From Protopterus annectens (Eukaryota > Chordata > Ceratodontiformes > Protopteridae): a DNA stretch of 64,000 nucleotides. A model generated the notes under the pieces. That model saw only the letters and a program-made list of their open reading frames with translations. It searched no databases and was not told the DNA's origin. Shown piece by piece: positions 35,190-45,365 of the stretch; position 1 is the stretch's first letter; every line of letters begins with the position of its first letter. Where the stretch lies: NCBI RefSeq assembly GCF_019279795.1, contig NC_056726.1, forward strand, positions 1,134,131,552-1,134,195,551, given 5' to 3'. The position numbers and the translations under genes were made by a program.

Positions 35190-36718
35190 CAATGCCATTG
35201 GGTACTCTTTTCAGTCATAGTCCAAGCACTGGCTTCATCTCAGCTGAATGGAAATAGGCTACCGTTATCCCCTTGCACAATGGTGGTGCTTCCACTGATC
35301 CCAGGAACTACTGACCTATTAGCCTGACTAGCCTTCTCTGCAAGGCCATGGAGAGAATCATCATGGACATTATCAAAAAAAGCCATTGGTAACCTCCAAA
35401 CACCTGTCCCCATCGATATGGATTTGTCAAAGGGAGTTCATGCCTGTTAAACTTGGTGGACTTATTTGAGACAGACACCAAGTCCCTTGAGGGGAAATCT
35501 GTGCACACAGCCTGCCTAAGCTTAGCCAAGAGTTTTGACACTATCCCCTACTCATGCATATTTGACAAACTCACCCAGCTAGATATCAACCCATATATCA
35601 TTTGATGGGATGCTAACTGGCTCAGTGACAGAACCCATATACTCAAAATAGGGGAATGCACCTCCAACAGCAGACCTGTAACCAGTGATGTTCCGCAGGG
35701 ATCAGTCCTGGGACCTTGACTGTTCTGAATCTATTTCTCTGAAGTTCAAGCTAAAACGAAAGGTTTATGGCAGACAAAGTTTGCTTATGGCTGCAAACTG
35801 GGGAGCGGTCATAGAATCTCCAAATGATCTCAACATTCTACAAGAGGGTCTTACACAAACAAATGACTGGTGCCAAAGTCATGGCCTTAAACTCAATGCA
35901 AAAAATGTATTATCATCTCTTTTAGTAAGAGTGATGTTCTTGGTAATTACCACTTTGAAAACAACACCGTAAGTATGCACTCAGTGGTGAGACACCTGGT
36001 CACACAGGTTGACAGCAACCTTACCTTTGATCACCATGTCTCCACAGTGGTACGAAGGCCATTCTATATTGCTCATCTCATAAGTAAGGACATTTCCTCC
36101 AGAAAAAAAGAAGTTATAACCTCCCTGTACTCATCCCTCATCAGGCCAGTAATTGAGTACAATGTCCCTTTTGGTATGTACCTTTCCAAGCATCTGCAGC
36201 AATTAGAGAGGCCACAAAGTTTCCTCACAAGGTAAATTCAATGTCTTCAGCATCTCTCCTATGAGGACCATCTGAAATCACTGTCACTTTATTCTGTTTC
36301 ATACAGACTGCTCAGAGGTGATCTCTGCCTTACATTTAAGGCAATCTTTGACCCTGCTTTATTGGAAATGCTGCGTATCTGTAAATCAAATGGTACATGG
36401 GTTACTCATTCTAATGGCCTTAACCTGGTATGTGACATTAATAGAACTTGCTGGAGGGACAGATTTGTCTCCCAGATGTTACCACACCTTTGGAATAGAC
36501 TCTTGCTTCATGTCAAGCACAGCACCTCTTTGGCACTCTTCAAACACAATCTGGACGATTGGATGGGTAACCGTAAGTTCACCCCAGGGGTTCCACCTAT
36601 GTCCCTCTTGGACAGGGGTGATAGGTACTAATCTTGGAAATAAGGGTAAAACTTGGCTAAGCTTATAAGGGCCCTAGGGTTATTAGCTTAGTAACCTCCT
36701 ATGATCCTATGATCATAT
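35190..36718 (+). mobile_element. CR1-like LINE, linker to 3' end
   Basis: GFISAEWK-like sequence near 35235 marks the end of the linker. The RT follows with LTSLLCKAMERIIMDI near 35328, DRTH and a degraded SDVPQGSVLGP block near 35685; the catalytic FADD motif reads FAYG near 35785, so it is inactive. The post-palm block VVRHLVTQVDSNLTFDHH starts near 35980 and SLIRPVIEYNVPFGMYL near 36140. The C-terminus (36362-36631) ends LLDRGDRY. The 3' end is CCTATGATCCTATGATCAT (36697-36715), a clear octamer-type CR1 tail. Confidence 0.8.
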
Positions 36719-36850
36719 GGTAAAAGAGAGACTTATCAACTGTGAATCATGAAGCAGTAGAACAGTCTGCAAATGATGTTAAATACCCTTTAAAGGGGTA
36801 GCCTGCTGTTTGTGAGCTGTGACTAACAGAAGATTCAATGGCAACAGACT

Positions 36851-37248
36851 TGTTGTTGTTGTTGTTGTGTCTTTCAGCTTTTCCCGGTTAGGGGTCGCCA
36901 CAGCGGAAATCCGGTCCGCTAATGATTGGCAGTAGATTTTTACGTGCCGAGTTGCCGGCCCTGATGCACAACCTTCAACAAAGGTACGCCCATTCATAGG
37001 TAGGTACTAGGCTATCGGCCCTAGGGCCCATACAAGCCTAGCCAAAAAATGTACCCTGGCTTTCGCCACCCAAGAAAATTATTTTGCTGTGCCCCTGTCG
37101 AGCAGAGCCACAGAAGTGATCTCCGGGGTGAATTTCCCATTTCCCATCCAATCATCACGCATGTCTCCACACAGAAGACACTCTAGCTGAGAATCGAACA
37201 GGACAACATCTTACTGTGAGGTGACAATGCTGCCTTATCTATCAGTAA
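36851..37248 (-). mobile_element. tRNA-headed SINE split by a CR1 tail
   Basis: Reading the - strand, 37248-37157 contains CACCTCACAGTAAGATG and GTCCTGTTCGATTCTC, a B-box-like tRNA head. The far end (36990-36851) contains GCGGACCGGATTTCCGCTGT and GGCGACCCCTAACCGGGA and ends in (AAC)n, a tail sequence I recall from fish and shark SINEs. Between them lies a short CR1 3' end. The arrangement suggests one SINE interrupted by the CR1 piece. Confidence 0.5.
36991..37156 (-). mobile_element. CR1-like 3' end inside a SINE
   Basis: On the - strand, TTGGATGGGAAAT, TTCACCCCGGAGATCAC, GGCTCTGCTCGACAGGGGC and GGCTAGGCTTGTATGGGCCC follow in the order of a CR1 C-terminus and 3' UTR (compare 9865-9985), ending TACCTACCTATGAATG at the SINE boundary. 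Only about 166 bp remain. Confidence 0.7.
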
Positions 37249-38554
37249 AGGCATATAAAGGAACTGTTTGAGAAAAAAGGGGGTAAGAAATTATTAGCAC
37301 TGTGTAGGTTTTTAGTGACTAAAACAATTTTACTGCTACAACAGTGAATGGAATATTTTTTTTTTTACTATCATCCTTTTTGTTACATCAAAAACAGACT
37401 ATTATAATCTCTTATAGATGCTGTTGCATTTTTTGTTTGAATCTGTTAACTACGGTAAGGCAGTGATCACAACTGACAAATTTCAGTCCTAGCCTGAACA
37501 AAGTAAAATAAGTACAGGACAAAATAGTTGCAAATACAATGAGGTTAGGTAACATAACAGCTAAATGTAGTGCTAGGAAATAAATGTGTGTGGTTATGCT
37601 TTAGGTTTGGGGAAGTGGAGGAAGGTAAATGCTATGAGGTAGTGAGATTTAGAATCAGTTTTGTCAGAGGACTGGAATCATCATTTGTTTACTAGTTTAA
37701 GGTCAGCTTTATCATTTGGATAGAGCTGTCAGCAAGGCACTGATTTTGCTTTTTAGATCAGAGGAGAGACGTAATCATGAATGAGGAATATATAATCCTG
37801 GTATACAACATATAAACAACATTTTTCTTGTTTTCTTGTCCAACTGATCCAATACCTTTTGGGGTTAGTCAGTCACCCCAAAACTGTAAGTTAAAACAGA
37901 AAGATCAAATCAGTTTATAGATTTTACTTTGTTCCTAGCTGTCAAGGCAGTTTCCAGTATTAATTTTAGTTTTCTAAAATATTTCTTACTGACTTTTCTT
38001 CACATTTGTTCATGTTTCATTAACAATCCTTCACTAATTCCCAAATATTTATACACTCCCTCCAGCTAAAGTTCCTGTATATCACATTCCTGTTCCAACT
38101 GATATTTTCTTAGTGCTGCAGCTTTCTTGCTTTAAAGGTTGCTTCTGCACATGTATCAAGACAAAATGACATACTTATATCATCTAAGTTCTGACCACTT
38201 GCAGATGTGCTTTCAGCTCCTCATCTGATGAACTGTACAGTTTTAAACCCACAGAAGGAAGATGAGAATTCTTTACATGCTGTTGCTTTCTGGGAGCCAA
38301 ATTGTAAGCATTACCTAATCTGTTAAATAGACAGCTTAATGGCAAAACAAAAGAGCAGCAGTGACAAAGAGTCACCCCAGAATATCCACCCTTTCAATTT
38401 GTATCCATGTAATAATAATTTGTCCTTTAGCATGGCTTAGCTGCAAGAGGTTTGCCACTGTTTTATGGTCACTGTAGTGTAATTGATCAGTGTAAGGTGT
38501 ATCTTAGACATCTATGAGCATTCTTTCATCCATGACTGTGCACTCTGTATTATG
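37249..38554. other. No gene seen
   Basis: AT-rich sequence with no recognisable repeat or ORF. It separates the SINE from the LINE-B copy. Confidence 0.45.
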
Positions 38555-38824
38555 TATCTAGTTTTTGATGAGTTTTTTTAACCATGTGTCATACATGTTG
38601 GTTGACTTTCAATTGGTCATCTATGATGACACTCAGTAACTTTGCCTGGTTTACTTGTTCTGTCATGCTGTTGTTGGCACTGATGATACCGAATACTGCT
38701 GTTCTAGAAGAGATGTATTTTGGGGTAAAGAGCTGCAATTTAGTTTTTTTAGGGTTTAGAAGGAGCTGTGAATTGTTTAGCTATGACTCCATCAATAAGT
38801 TTGTTGTAAAAATTCTTGGAGTTT
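38555..38824 (-). mobile_element. LINE-B, RT thumb (3' part of a copy split by the Ty3/Gypsy element)
   Basis: On the - strand this reads QLLLNPKKTKLQLFTPK near 38750, then VNQAKLLSVIIDDQLKVNQH near 38630, the conserved LINE block after the RT palm. The 5' partner is at 43562-45020; the Ty3/Gypsy element lies between them. Confidence 0.75.
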
Positions 38825-39051
38825 TGTTATATCCTGGGAAATAAGGAGACCACACGGTTCTGGAGTTGTAAGGCCTTTCTTTATTAAGAGCCTCCAGGTG
38901 CGCACCCCTGCTACATGTTCACAACTTCTCCATAGCCATACATACACCGGAAACAACAAGTTACCAGAGAATACAGAACCAACACTACATTTTGCTAATT
39001 CCCCATAGTGCCCCTACAGTACAATAACAACATTACTTGCCCGATACTACA
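38825..39051 (-). repeat. 3' LTR of the Ty3/Gypsy element
   Basis: 227 bp, starting TGTTATATCC and ending GATACTACA on the + strand. It differs from the other LTR by about 5 substitutions. Short LTRs of this size are common in mag-like Ty3/Gypsy elements. Confidence 0.95.
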
Positions 39052-39064
39052 TTCCTCCCCTCTT
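39052..39064 (-). promoter_or_regulatory. Polypurine tract
   Basis: Directly next to the 3' LTR the - strand reads AAGAGGGGAGGAA, the expected plus-strand primer for reverse transcription of the element. Confidence 0.85.
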
Positions 39065-39133
39065 AAGCGCTGAATACGCTTCCTTACATAAGAAAAAACA
39101 AGGGAGCAAGTCAAAACCAATCCATCTAGTCAC

Positions 39134-42100
39134 TTAATTTCCTACAATCGAGTTAGGTTGTTCTTTTAAGCTAGACATGCAATTGTAACACTGATAGTCC
39201 TTCAAGTAACTAGGTTTACCCAGTGCCCGCTTAGAACGGCGCAAGGGTACCACCCTAGGTGACTCCGGTGTCACAGTTACCACCTCTGGTACCGGTATGT
39301 CCATCCCTGGAAAAGTTGGGTCCTCGGGAACTTCTCCTTCCGAATCCCAGCGGTCTCCCTCGGCCCCCAAGATCGGAGATCCTCCTGCCGCTGCGAGCCC
39401 TTCTCCCGAAACTAACGGTATTTCCGGGGCTTGCAGTTCCATGGAGTCCTTCTCCTGTGCACTCCGCAGAATCTGATCCACATGTCTCCTCACCACTAAA
39501 CCTCCATTCAACCTCACCTGGTACGACAGGGGACCCGTGCTCTTGACAATGAACCCTGGAATCCATTTAGGTCCATAACTGAAGTTTTGCGTCATCACTG
39601 CATCTCCCTCCAGGAAACTTCTCTCTCTCCGTCGTCGATCATGATGTTCTTTTTGCCTCCACTGTATCCTCTCTACCTTAGCTCGGATGTTTGGATGCAC
39701 CAGATCCAATGTTGATCTTAATCTCCGTCCTTGCAACATCTCGGCAGGGGACAATCCCGTGGTAGACTGGGGTGTAATACGGTAGTTGAATAACACCCTT
39801 GATACTTTGGCTGCCATACTTCCGTCTCCGGCCTTTTTCATCATCGCTTTAAAGGTCTGGACAGCCCTTTCAGCACAGCCATTGGAAGCCGCATGGTATG
39901 GTGCTGATGTGACGTGTACAATGCCATTTTTTTTCCAGAAAACCCTTGAACTCTCCACTCATGAAACATGAAGCATTATCTGATACAATAGTCTCTGGTA
40001 ATCCTTGGCTACTGAAACTCTTCCTCAGGCATTCAATGGTAGTGGTGGAAGTGGGTGTTTTGACTGGGTAGGCATCCATCCATTTAGAATGAGCATCCAT
40101 TATTATCAAGAACATTTCCCCCATAAAAGGCCCTGCATAGTCTATATGAAGTCTCTGCCAAGGTCTACTCGGCCACTCCCATGGGTGTAGTGGTGCCGCC
40201 ACAGGTAAGTTGCGATGTTGCTGACAGGTTTTACACTCGTTCACAACGACTTCAATGTCGTGGTCCAACTTTGGCCACCAGAAATAACTTCGTGCTAAGG
40301 CCTTCATTCGGGTGATGCCCACATGACCCTGGTGCAGCTGTTGTAAAAGTGCACGTCTTCCTGGGGGCGGAATTATCACTCATGCCCCCCACAACACGCA
40401 TCCATCTTGCACACTCAGCTCTGTTTTCCTCACCTCATAAGGCCGGAAAACTGGATCAGGTTGTTGTGTTGTCCAGCCTTGCTGGACCCACTGAAACACT
40501 CGAGCCAACACCGGGTCTTTTCGTGTCCATTCGCTCAGTTCCTTCGCTGACACCAACGTGATGTCCTCCATCATCAACACTCGGTCCTCCGTTTCCTCGC
40601 TGGAGGCCCGGTAGCGACAGACGGCTCAGCGCGTCTGCATTGCTATGGTGTTTCCGCTTATAAACAATCTCATATTCATAAGCTCTCAATGTTACAGCCC
40701 ATCTCTGAATGCGGGGAGAAACCATCTGAGGCACGGCCTTCATCTCGTTGAACAGTGACAACAAAGGCTTATGATCGGTGCACACAGTAAACTTCCTGCC
40801 ATAGAGGTATTTGTGGAACCTCTTAATTCCAAAAATTACAGCCAAACCCTCTTTGTCTAGCTGGGAATAGTTTGACTCCGCTGGTGTTAAGGTTCGTGAC
40901 ATGAACCCAATGGGTCTTTCCTGTCCATCTGGCATACGGTGTGCCAACACGGCCCCTAACCCATAAGGTGAGGCATCACATGACAAAATTAAGTCCTTGT
41001 GACTATCGTAGTGCACCAAAACCTCTGAAGACTGCATTAGTTCCTTGGACTGCTCAAACGCTTTGTCTTGTTCCTCCTGCCACATCCACCGGGTCTCCTT
41101 CCTTAATAGTTTATGTAAAGGAGCTAACAGCATTGACAGATTTGGTAGGAACCTGTTATAATAGTTGAGTAAGCCTAAATAGGCCTTCAGCTCTGTAACA
41201 TTTGTGGGTGCAGGTGCCTCTTGGATGGCTTTTACCTTGTCTGGCAGGGGGTGTAGGCCCGATGCATCCACCTTGTAACCCAGGAACTCTGCTTCCTTTG
41301 CCATGAAAGCACATTTACTCCTCTTCACCCGTAAACCAGCCTCTCGCAGTCGCCTTAGCACCTCGTTCAGAGTCTCCAGATGCTCGCAATTGTTCCTACC
41401 CGTCAACAGGATGTCGTCCAGATACACAGCCACCTTCGGAATTCCTGCCACCAGTCCCTCCATTATTCTCTGGAAAATAGATGGACTAGAGGAAACACCA
41501 AAGGGTAAACGATTGACTTGGAACAGCCCTTTGTGTGTGTTAAGGGTGACATATGCCTTTGACCCTTCTTCCAGAACTACTTGTTGATATGCATGACTGA
41601 GGTCCAGTTTACTAAACTTTTCACCTCCTGACAGCTTTTCAAATACATCCTCCACCTTGGGTAATGGATACTGCTCCAGTTTCGAAACTTGGTTCACTGT
41701 TAGCTTGTAGTCACCACATATGCGTACAGTATTATCTGGCTTTAATACTGGAACAATTGGTGCCGCCCATTCCGAAAACTTCACTGGTTCAATTATACCT
41801 TGCTTGGTGAGTCGCTCCAACTCAGTCTCCACTTTCTTCTTCATTGCGTATGGTACGGGTCGGGGTTTGTAAAATCTTGGCGTTGCATTTTCTTTAACGT
41901 GTATCTTTGCTGGTGGACCCCTCCAGGTCCCCAGTTCCTCTTTGAACACTTCTTCATTGTTCTCCAGCACCTCTTGCAAGGCCAGCCCTGGCTGTTCTAC
42001 TTTATGGAGCCGTAGACAACCCATTTCCAGCTCCTTTAGCCACGCCCGGCCTAACAGGTTTGGTCCGTTACCTGCTACCACCATGACTGGCAACTGTTTG

Positions 42101-42720
42101 ACTTTATCTTTATGTTTTACAGTTACTTTGGCCATCCCCAGTGTGGGAACTGTTTCACCTGTATATGTTTTCAAAGTCACTGAACAGTCCTGTAGCTCCT
42201 GAGCTTCTTTTAGCCATAACTTTCCATACTCAGCCTTGGACAGAACTGTCACACTACATCCCGTATCCACTTCAAACTGCACCATTTTACCATTTAAGTC
42301 CAACTGGGTTGTAATGGGATCAACTCTTTCCCACCTGGCCTCTTTCATGTTAAACATAGTAAACACTTCCTCTTCTTCCCTGGTGTGTTGATTTGTACCT
42401 TCACGCATGTGGTGTGCATACTGCCGTTTTATTTTCTGGTTTCCCTTTCTGTCCATCCTACTGCTCTTTTCCTCCCCCTTTCTCGGCTGGTCCCTAGAGG
42501 GCGTTGATCGGCACATTTTCTTCACATGGCCCTTTTCCCCGCAAGCATGACACTTTTCATTTAAAACGACAGTTCCTTGACAGATGTTCCCCGCCACACC
42601 TGTAACAGGCATACTGACCAGACTTCCCTTGTGATTTATGCTCCACGACCACTTTATGCACTGGCAGTGGGGTAGCACTCCTGCTCCCCACCCCTTCGAT
42701 GGTTCTTGGTTGTAAATCAC
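39134..42720 (-). pseudogene. Ty3/Gypsy pol (protease, RT, RNase H, integrase), fossil
   Basis: In order along the - strand: a CHACGEKGHVKKMC knuckle near 42540, an aspartic protease with FEVDTGCSVTVLS near 42270, a reverse transcriptase with LDLSHAYQQVVL near 41600 and the YLDD catalytic box near 41425, RNase H with LSCDASPYGLGAVLAH near 40970, an integrase with an HHCC-type zinc region (HQGHVG...CKTC near 40240-40340) and DDE core (HIDYAGP near 40140, SDNASCF near 39975), and a C-terminal region with SYGPKWIPGF near 39560. The set is complete for a Ty3/Gypsy pol. It is broken in a small number of places. Confidence 0.9.
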
Positions 42721-43271
42721 GAATGTCTTTATTCGCCGTCTCGATGGCCTGTGCCAACTTCAAGGCCTTTTCAAACGACAACTCAGGCTCCGCTAACAAT
42801 CTGCGTTGTATGCGGTCATCTGCAATGCCACATACGAGCCTATCTCTTAGCATTTCTGTCAGTCTGTCCCCATAATTACAGTGTTGCGCCAGTTCCCTCA
42901 GCACTGCGACATACTCCGTTACCATTTCATTGGCCATTCTAGTCCTTGAATTTAACTTGAACCTTTGGACTATTGCACTCGGCTTCGGGTTATAATGTGA
43001 CTGAAGCAAGCTCGTCAACTCCGTGAGCGTTTTATCCCGGTTTATCAGGACTCAATAAGTTCCTCATCAGACTGTACGTCTTGCTGCCCACCGAGCTCAG
43101 CAATATGGCTCGCTTCCGGCCCGCATCCATTATCTGGTTTGCTTCAAAAAAATGTTCCAACACTTCACAATACTCCTCCCAGGTCTGGGTCTGACAGTCG
43201 TATGCAACCAGCGACCCCAACATGGAACCAGACATAACTCCGGCAGGCCCAGTCTCTTCGTCGTCCGACAT
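42557..43271 (-). pseudogene. Ty3/Gypsy gag, fossil
   Basis: Gag begins MSDDEETGPAG at 43271 and contains a capsid-like region (TWEEYCEVLEHFFEANQI, then MVTEYVAVLRELAQHC) and a CYRCGGEHLSRNC zinc knuckle near 42590. A second knuckle falls in the start of the pol frame, consistent with the frameshifting used by many members of the family between gag and pol. Not whole. Confidence 0.85.
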
Positions 43272-43313
43272 TAACTGCACCCCGCCGTTTTCACTCGCAG
43301 TGGACTCGGAGGC

Positions 43314-43331
43314 ATCCCACTCTCGTCGCCA
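43314..43331 (-). promoter_or_regulatory. Primer binding site, tRNA-Ser-like
   Basis: Three bases inside the 5' LTR the - strand reads TGGCGACGAGAGTGGGAT. This complements the 3' end of tRNA-Ser (GCT) including CCA over the first ten bases and with slight mismatch after that. Confidence 0.75.
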
Positions 43332-43334
43332 ATA

Positions 43335-43561
43335 TGTTATATCCTGGGAAATAAGGAGACCACACGGTTCTGGAGTTGTAAGGCCTTTCTTTATTAAGAG
43401 CCTCCAGGTGCGCATCCATGCTACATGTTCACAACTTCTCCACAGCCATACATACACCGGAAACAACAAGTTACCAGAGAATACAGAACCAACACTACAT
43501 GTTGCTAATTCCCCATAGCGCCCCTACAGTACAATAACAACATTACTTGCCCGATACTACA
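43335..43561 (-). repeat. 5' LTR of the Ty3/Gypsy element
   Basis: 227 bp, same ends as the 3' LTR. It is followed on the + strand by the AGTTT target duplication at 43562-43566. Confidence 0.95.
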
Positions 43562-45020
43562 AGTTTAGAGTTTTTCAGAGCAGATTAGGGTTGAGTCATC
43601 AGCGTATTAAACTAGTGCAGCATTTTTTCTAGTACTGTAGAGGTCATTGATGAATATGTTGAAAAGGTGCCCAATATAGATCCTTATAGGATATTGACAT
43701 TTACTGGCAAGAAGGTAGAGAAATCATTTTCCCATTTCACAGTCTGTGCTCTGCTTGACAGGTAGCTATGGAACTACTGCAGTGAAGGTTGTGAGCCTTA
43801 AGAATGACAGTTTATGTACTGGTTTCTGGTGGGTGACAGTATCAAAACCTCTTGATAAGTCTGAGAAGATGGTGGAGTCTAGGTTTCTGGAATTTCTATT
43901 AGGGTTGACAATATTAACGAATTTCAGCAAAACAGTAGGTGTGCTATGGTGAGGACAGAAGCCATGTTGGGTTGCAGATAAATGCTGCTTGTCTATTATA
44001 CAGCTGTGGAGTTGTTTATATTTATAAATACTTTTTTTTGAATACTTTATAGGGGAGATAAAATGATAATTAGCCAACAGCGTGAACAATCTGTATTGAT
44101 TATGTCCTTGTGCAGTGGAATAATGAATATTTTTCCATAGTTAGGGGGACTTTATTTACAGATATGGATTGATTTATCAGAAATGAGACTGGAATTGCAA
44201 TAGCCTCAGCTGATAGATTGTCAGTGACAGATGTAGACTTAATTTTTTGACATATTGTTGGTTGTTTCTGTAGGAAATGTCTGAAAGAAGAAATGTTAAA
44301 GGAGGTTATTTGATTAAGTAGTGATTATCAAGAGCTTGATTAGCCATCTGGTTGATTAATGATTTATTTTCTGAATAAGCTGAGTATTGAATTGGTTGGC
44401 TATGGTATCATTTTGTTTCTGTGTGTTTAGTGTTGGCTTGGATTCAACAGTTTCTTGATTGAGGGCCAAAAACAGTTCTAGTTTATTAGTGAGTGTTTTC
44501 ATTGGTTGAGTAATAATTTACTTGACTTTGTTCTTACATTTTGTGAGGTTTCTTAGCTGTCTATATACTTGTAAAGTAGGAGCTGTTTTATTTTTTTCCA
44601 ATTCCTGTCAAGCTTTCTCTCTTTGTTTCCTGAGTTGTTTAGTTACTGAGGATAGACATGGGGCAGGGTTGGCTTTGACTATTTGTATTCTGAGAGGGGC
44701 TAGTATGTTTAGAACACATAAGAACATTTTAATGGGGAGCTTAGTTTTCAGTGACTCTCATTTACAGACATGTATATTAATAAAATATCTTTATGAAACC
44801 TAGTAAGTTTTATTACCAGGTAGTAGTGATGTGTTTTGAGGTTGTTGATTTGGTGCCTTATGATGTATATTGCTTGAAAGGTATGATAGCATTCCATGAG
44901 ATGAAGTTTTATTTGGAAAGGATATTAAGATCCAGTCAAGGGCTGATAATATCAGCAAAGAATAGCCTTCAGTGTTCTAGCCTTGTTACTTGGGGATTTC
45001 TCTCTCTAAATACATATAGA
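43562..45020 (-). mobile_element. LINE-B, linker and RT start (5' part of the split copy)
   Basis: The - strand frame 43766-44089 reads LHSCIIDKQHLSATQHGF and FSDLSRGFDTVTHQ, the N-terminal RT palm with the aspartate-bearing motif. Further upstream, 44270-44480 shows a degenerate linker. The copy continues past the Ty3/Gypsy element at 38555-38824. The beginning (endonuclease) is not clearly recognisable. Confidence 0.65.
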
Positions 45021-45049
45021 TAGATAGAGGGATATTTGCTGGGGTGGAT

Positions 45050-45317
45050 GCAGAAAGTTTGTTTATGGCATAGCTGTTGTTCTATCAAATGAGGCTTCAC
45101 TCAAATGAATGTTTAATCAAATGAGTTTTCAATCAAATGAACATTCAGTCAAATGATGTGGATCTTGGGTTCCCTGCAAGACACTGAGACAACCAAAAAG
45201 ATGGTACAGCTGATCAAACATCAGCTGATCACATGTGCCAACTTTTTTCTGTGCACGTTTGTGGTACTGTGAGGATCTGGGAATTTACCCTTTCTTCACT
45301 GTATTGCGATCTTAGAG

Positions 45318-45322
<5 letters not shown>
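45050..45322. repeat. Unclassified repeat with a 16-bp TCAAATGA array and the 46-bp motif (copy 3)
   Basis: TCAAATGA starts at 45085, 45101, 45117, 45133 and 45149, exactly 16 bp apart. The segment ends with the third copy of the dispersed motif (45279-45322) next to a (TA)n tract. No ORF. It may be a short non-autonomous transposon, but I see no clear inverted ends. Confidence 0.5.

Positions 45323-45363
<41 letters not shown>
45319..45363. repeat. (TA)n microsatellite
   Basis: About 45 bp of TA repeats between the unclassified repeat and the Penelope-like element. Confidence 0.95.

Positions 45364-45365
<2 letters not shown>

Larger units (their letters stand above)
38825..43561 (-). mobile_element. 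Ty3/Gypsy LTR retrotransposon, young, broken
   Basis: This 4.74-kb element has matching 227-bp ends, TG...CA termini on both LTRs and a perfect AGTTT target duplication (38820-38824 and 43562-43566). Domain order on the - strand is gag with zinc knuckle, protease, reverse transcriptase, RNase H, integrase, the Ty3/Gypsy order. No envelope gene is seen. The two LTRs differ at about 5 of 227 positions (about 2%), pointing to a recent insertion. The coding region is broken by only a few interruptions, so it is a near-whole fossil. The primer site resembles tRNA-Ser, as in mag-type elements, but the lineage needs a tree. Confidence 0.92.

Noticed and set aside
39255-39566. ORFs overlapping the Ty3/Gypsy pol in other frames
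   Set aside because: They are shadow frames of pol, with GC-rich composition keeping them open.
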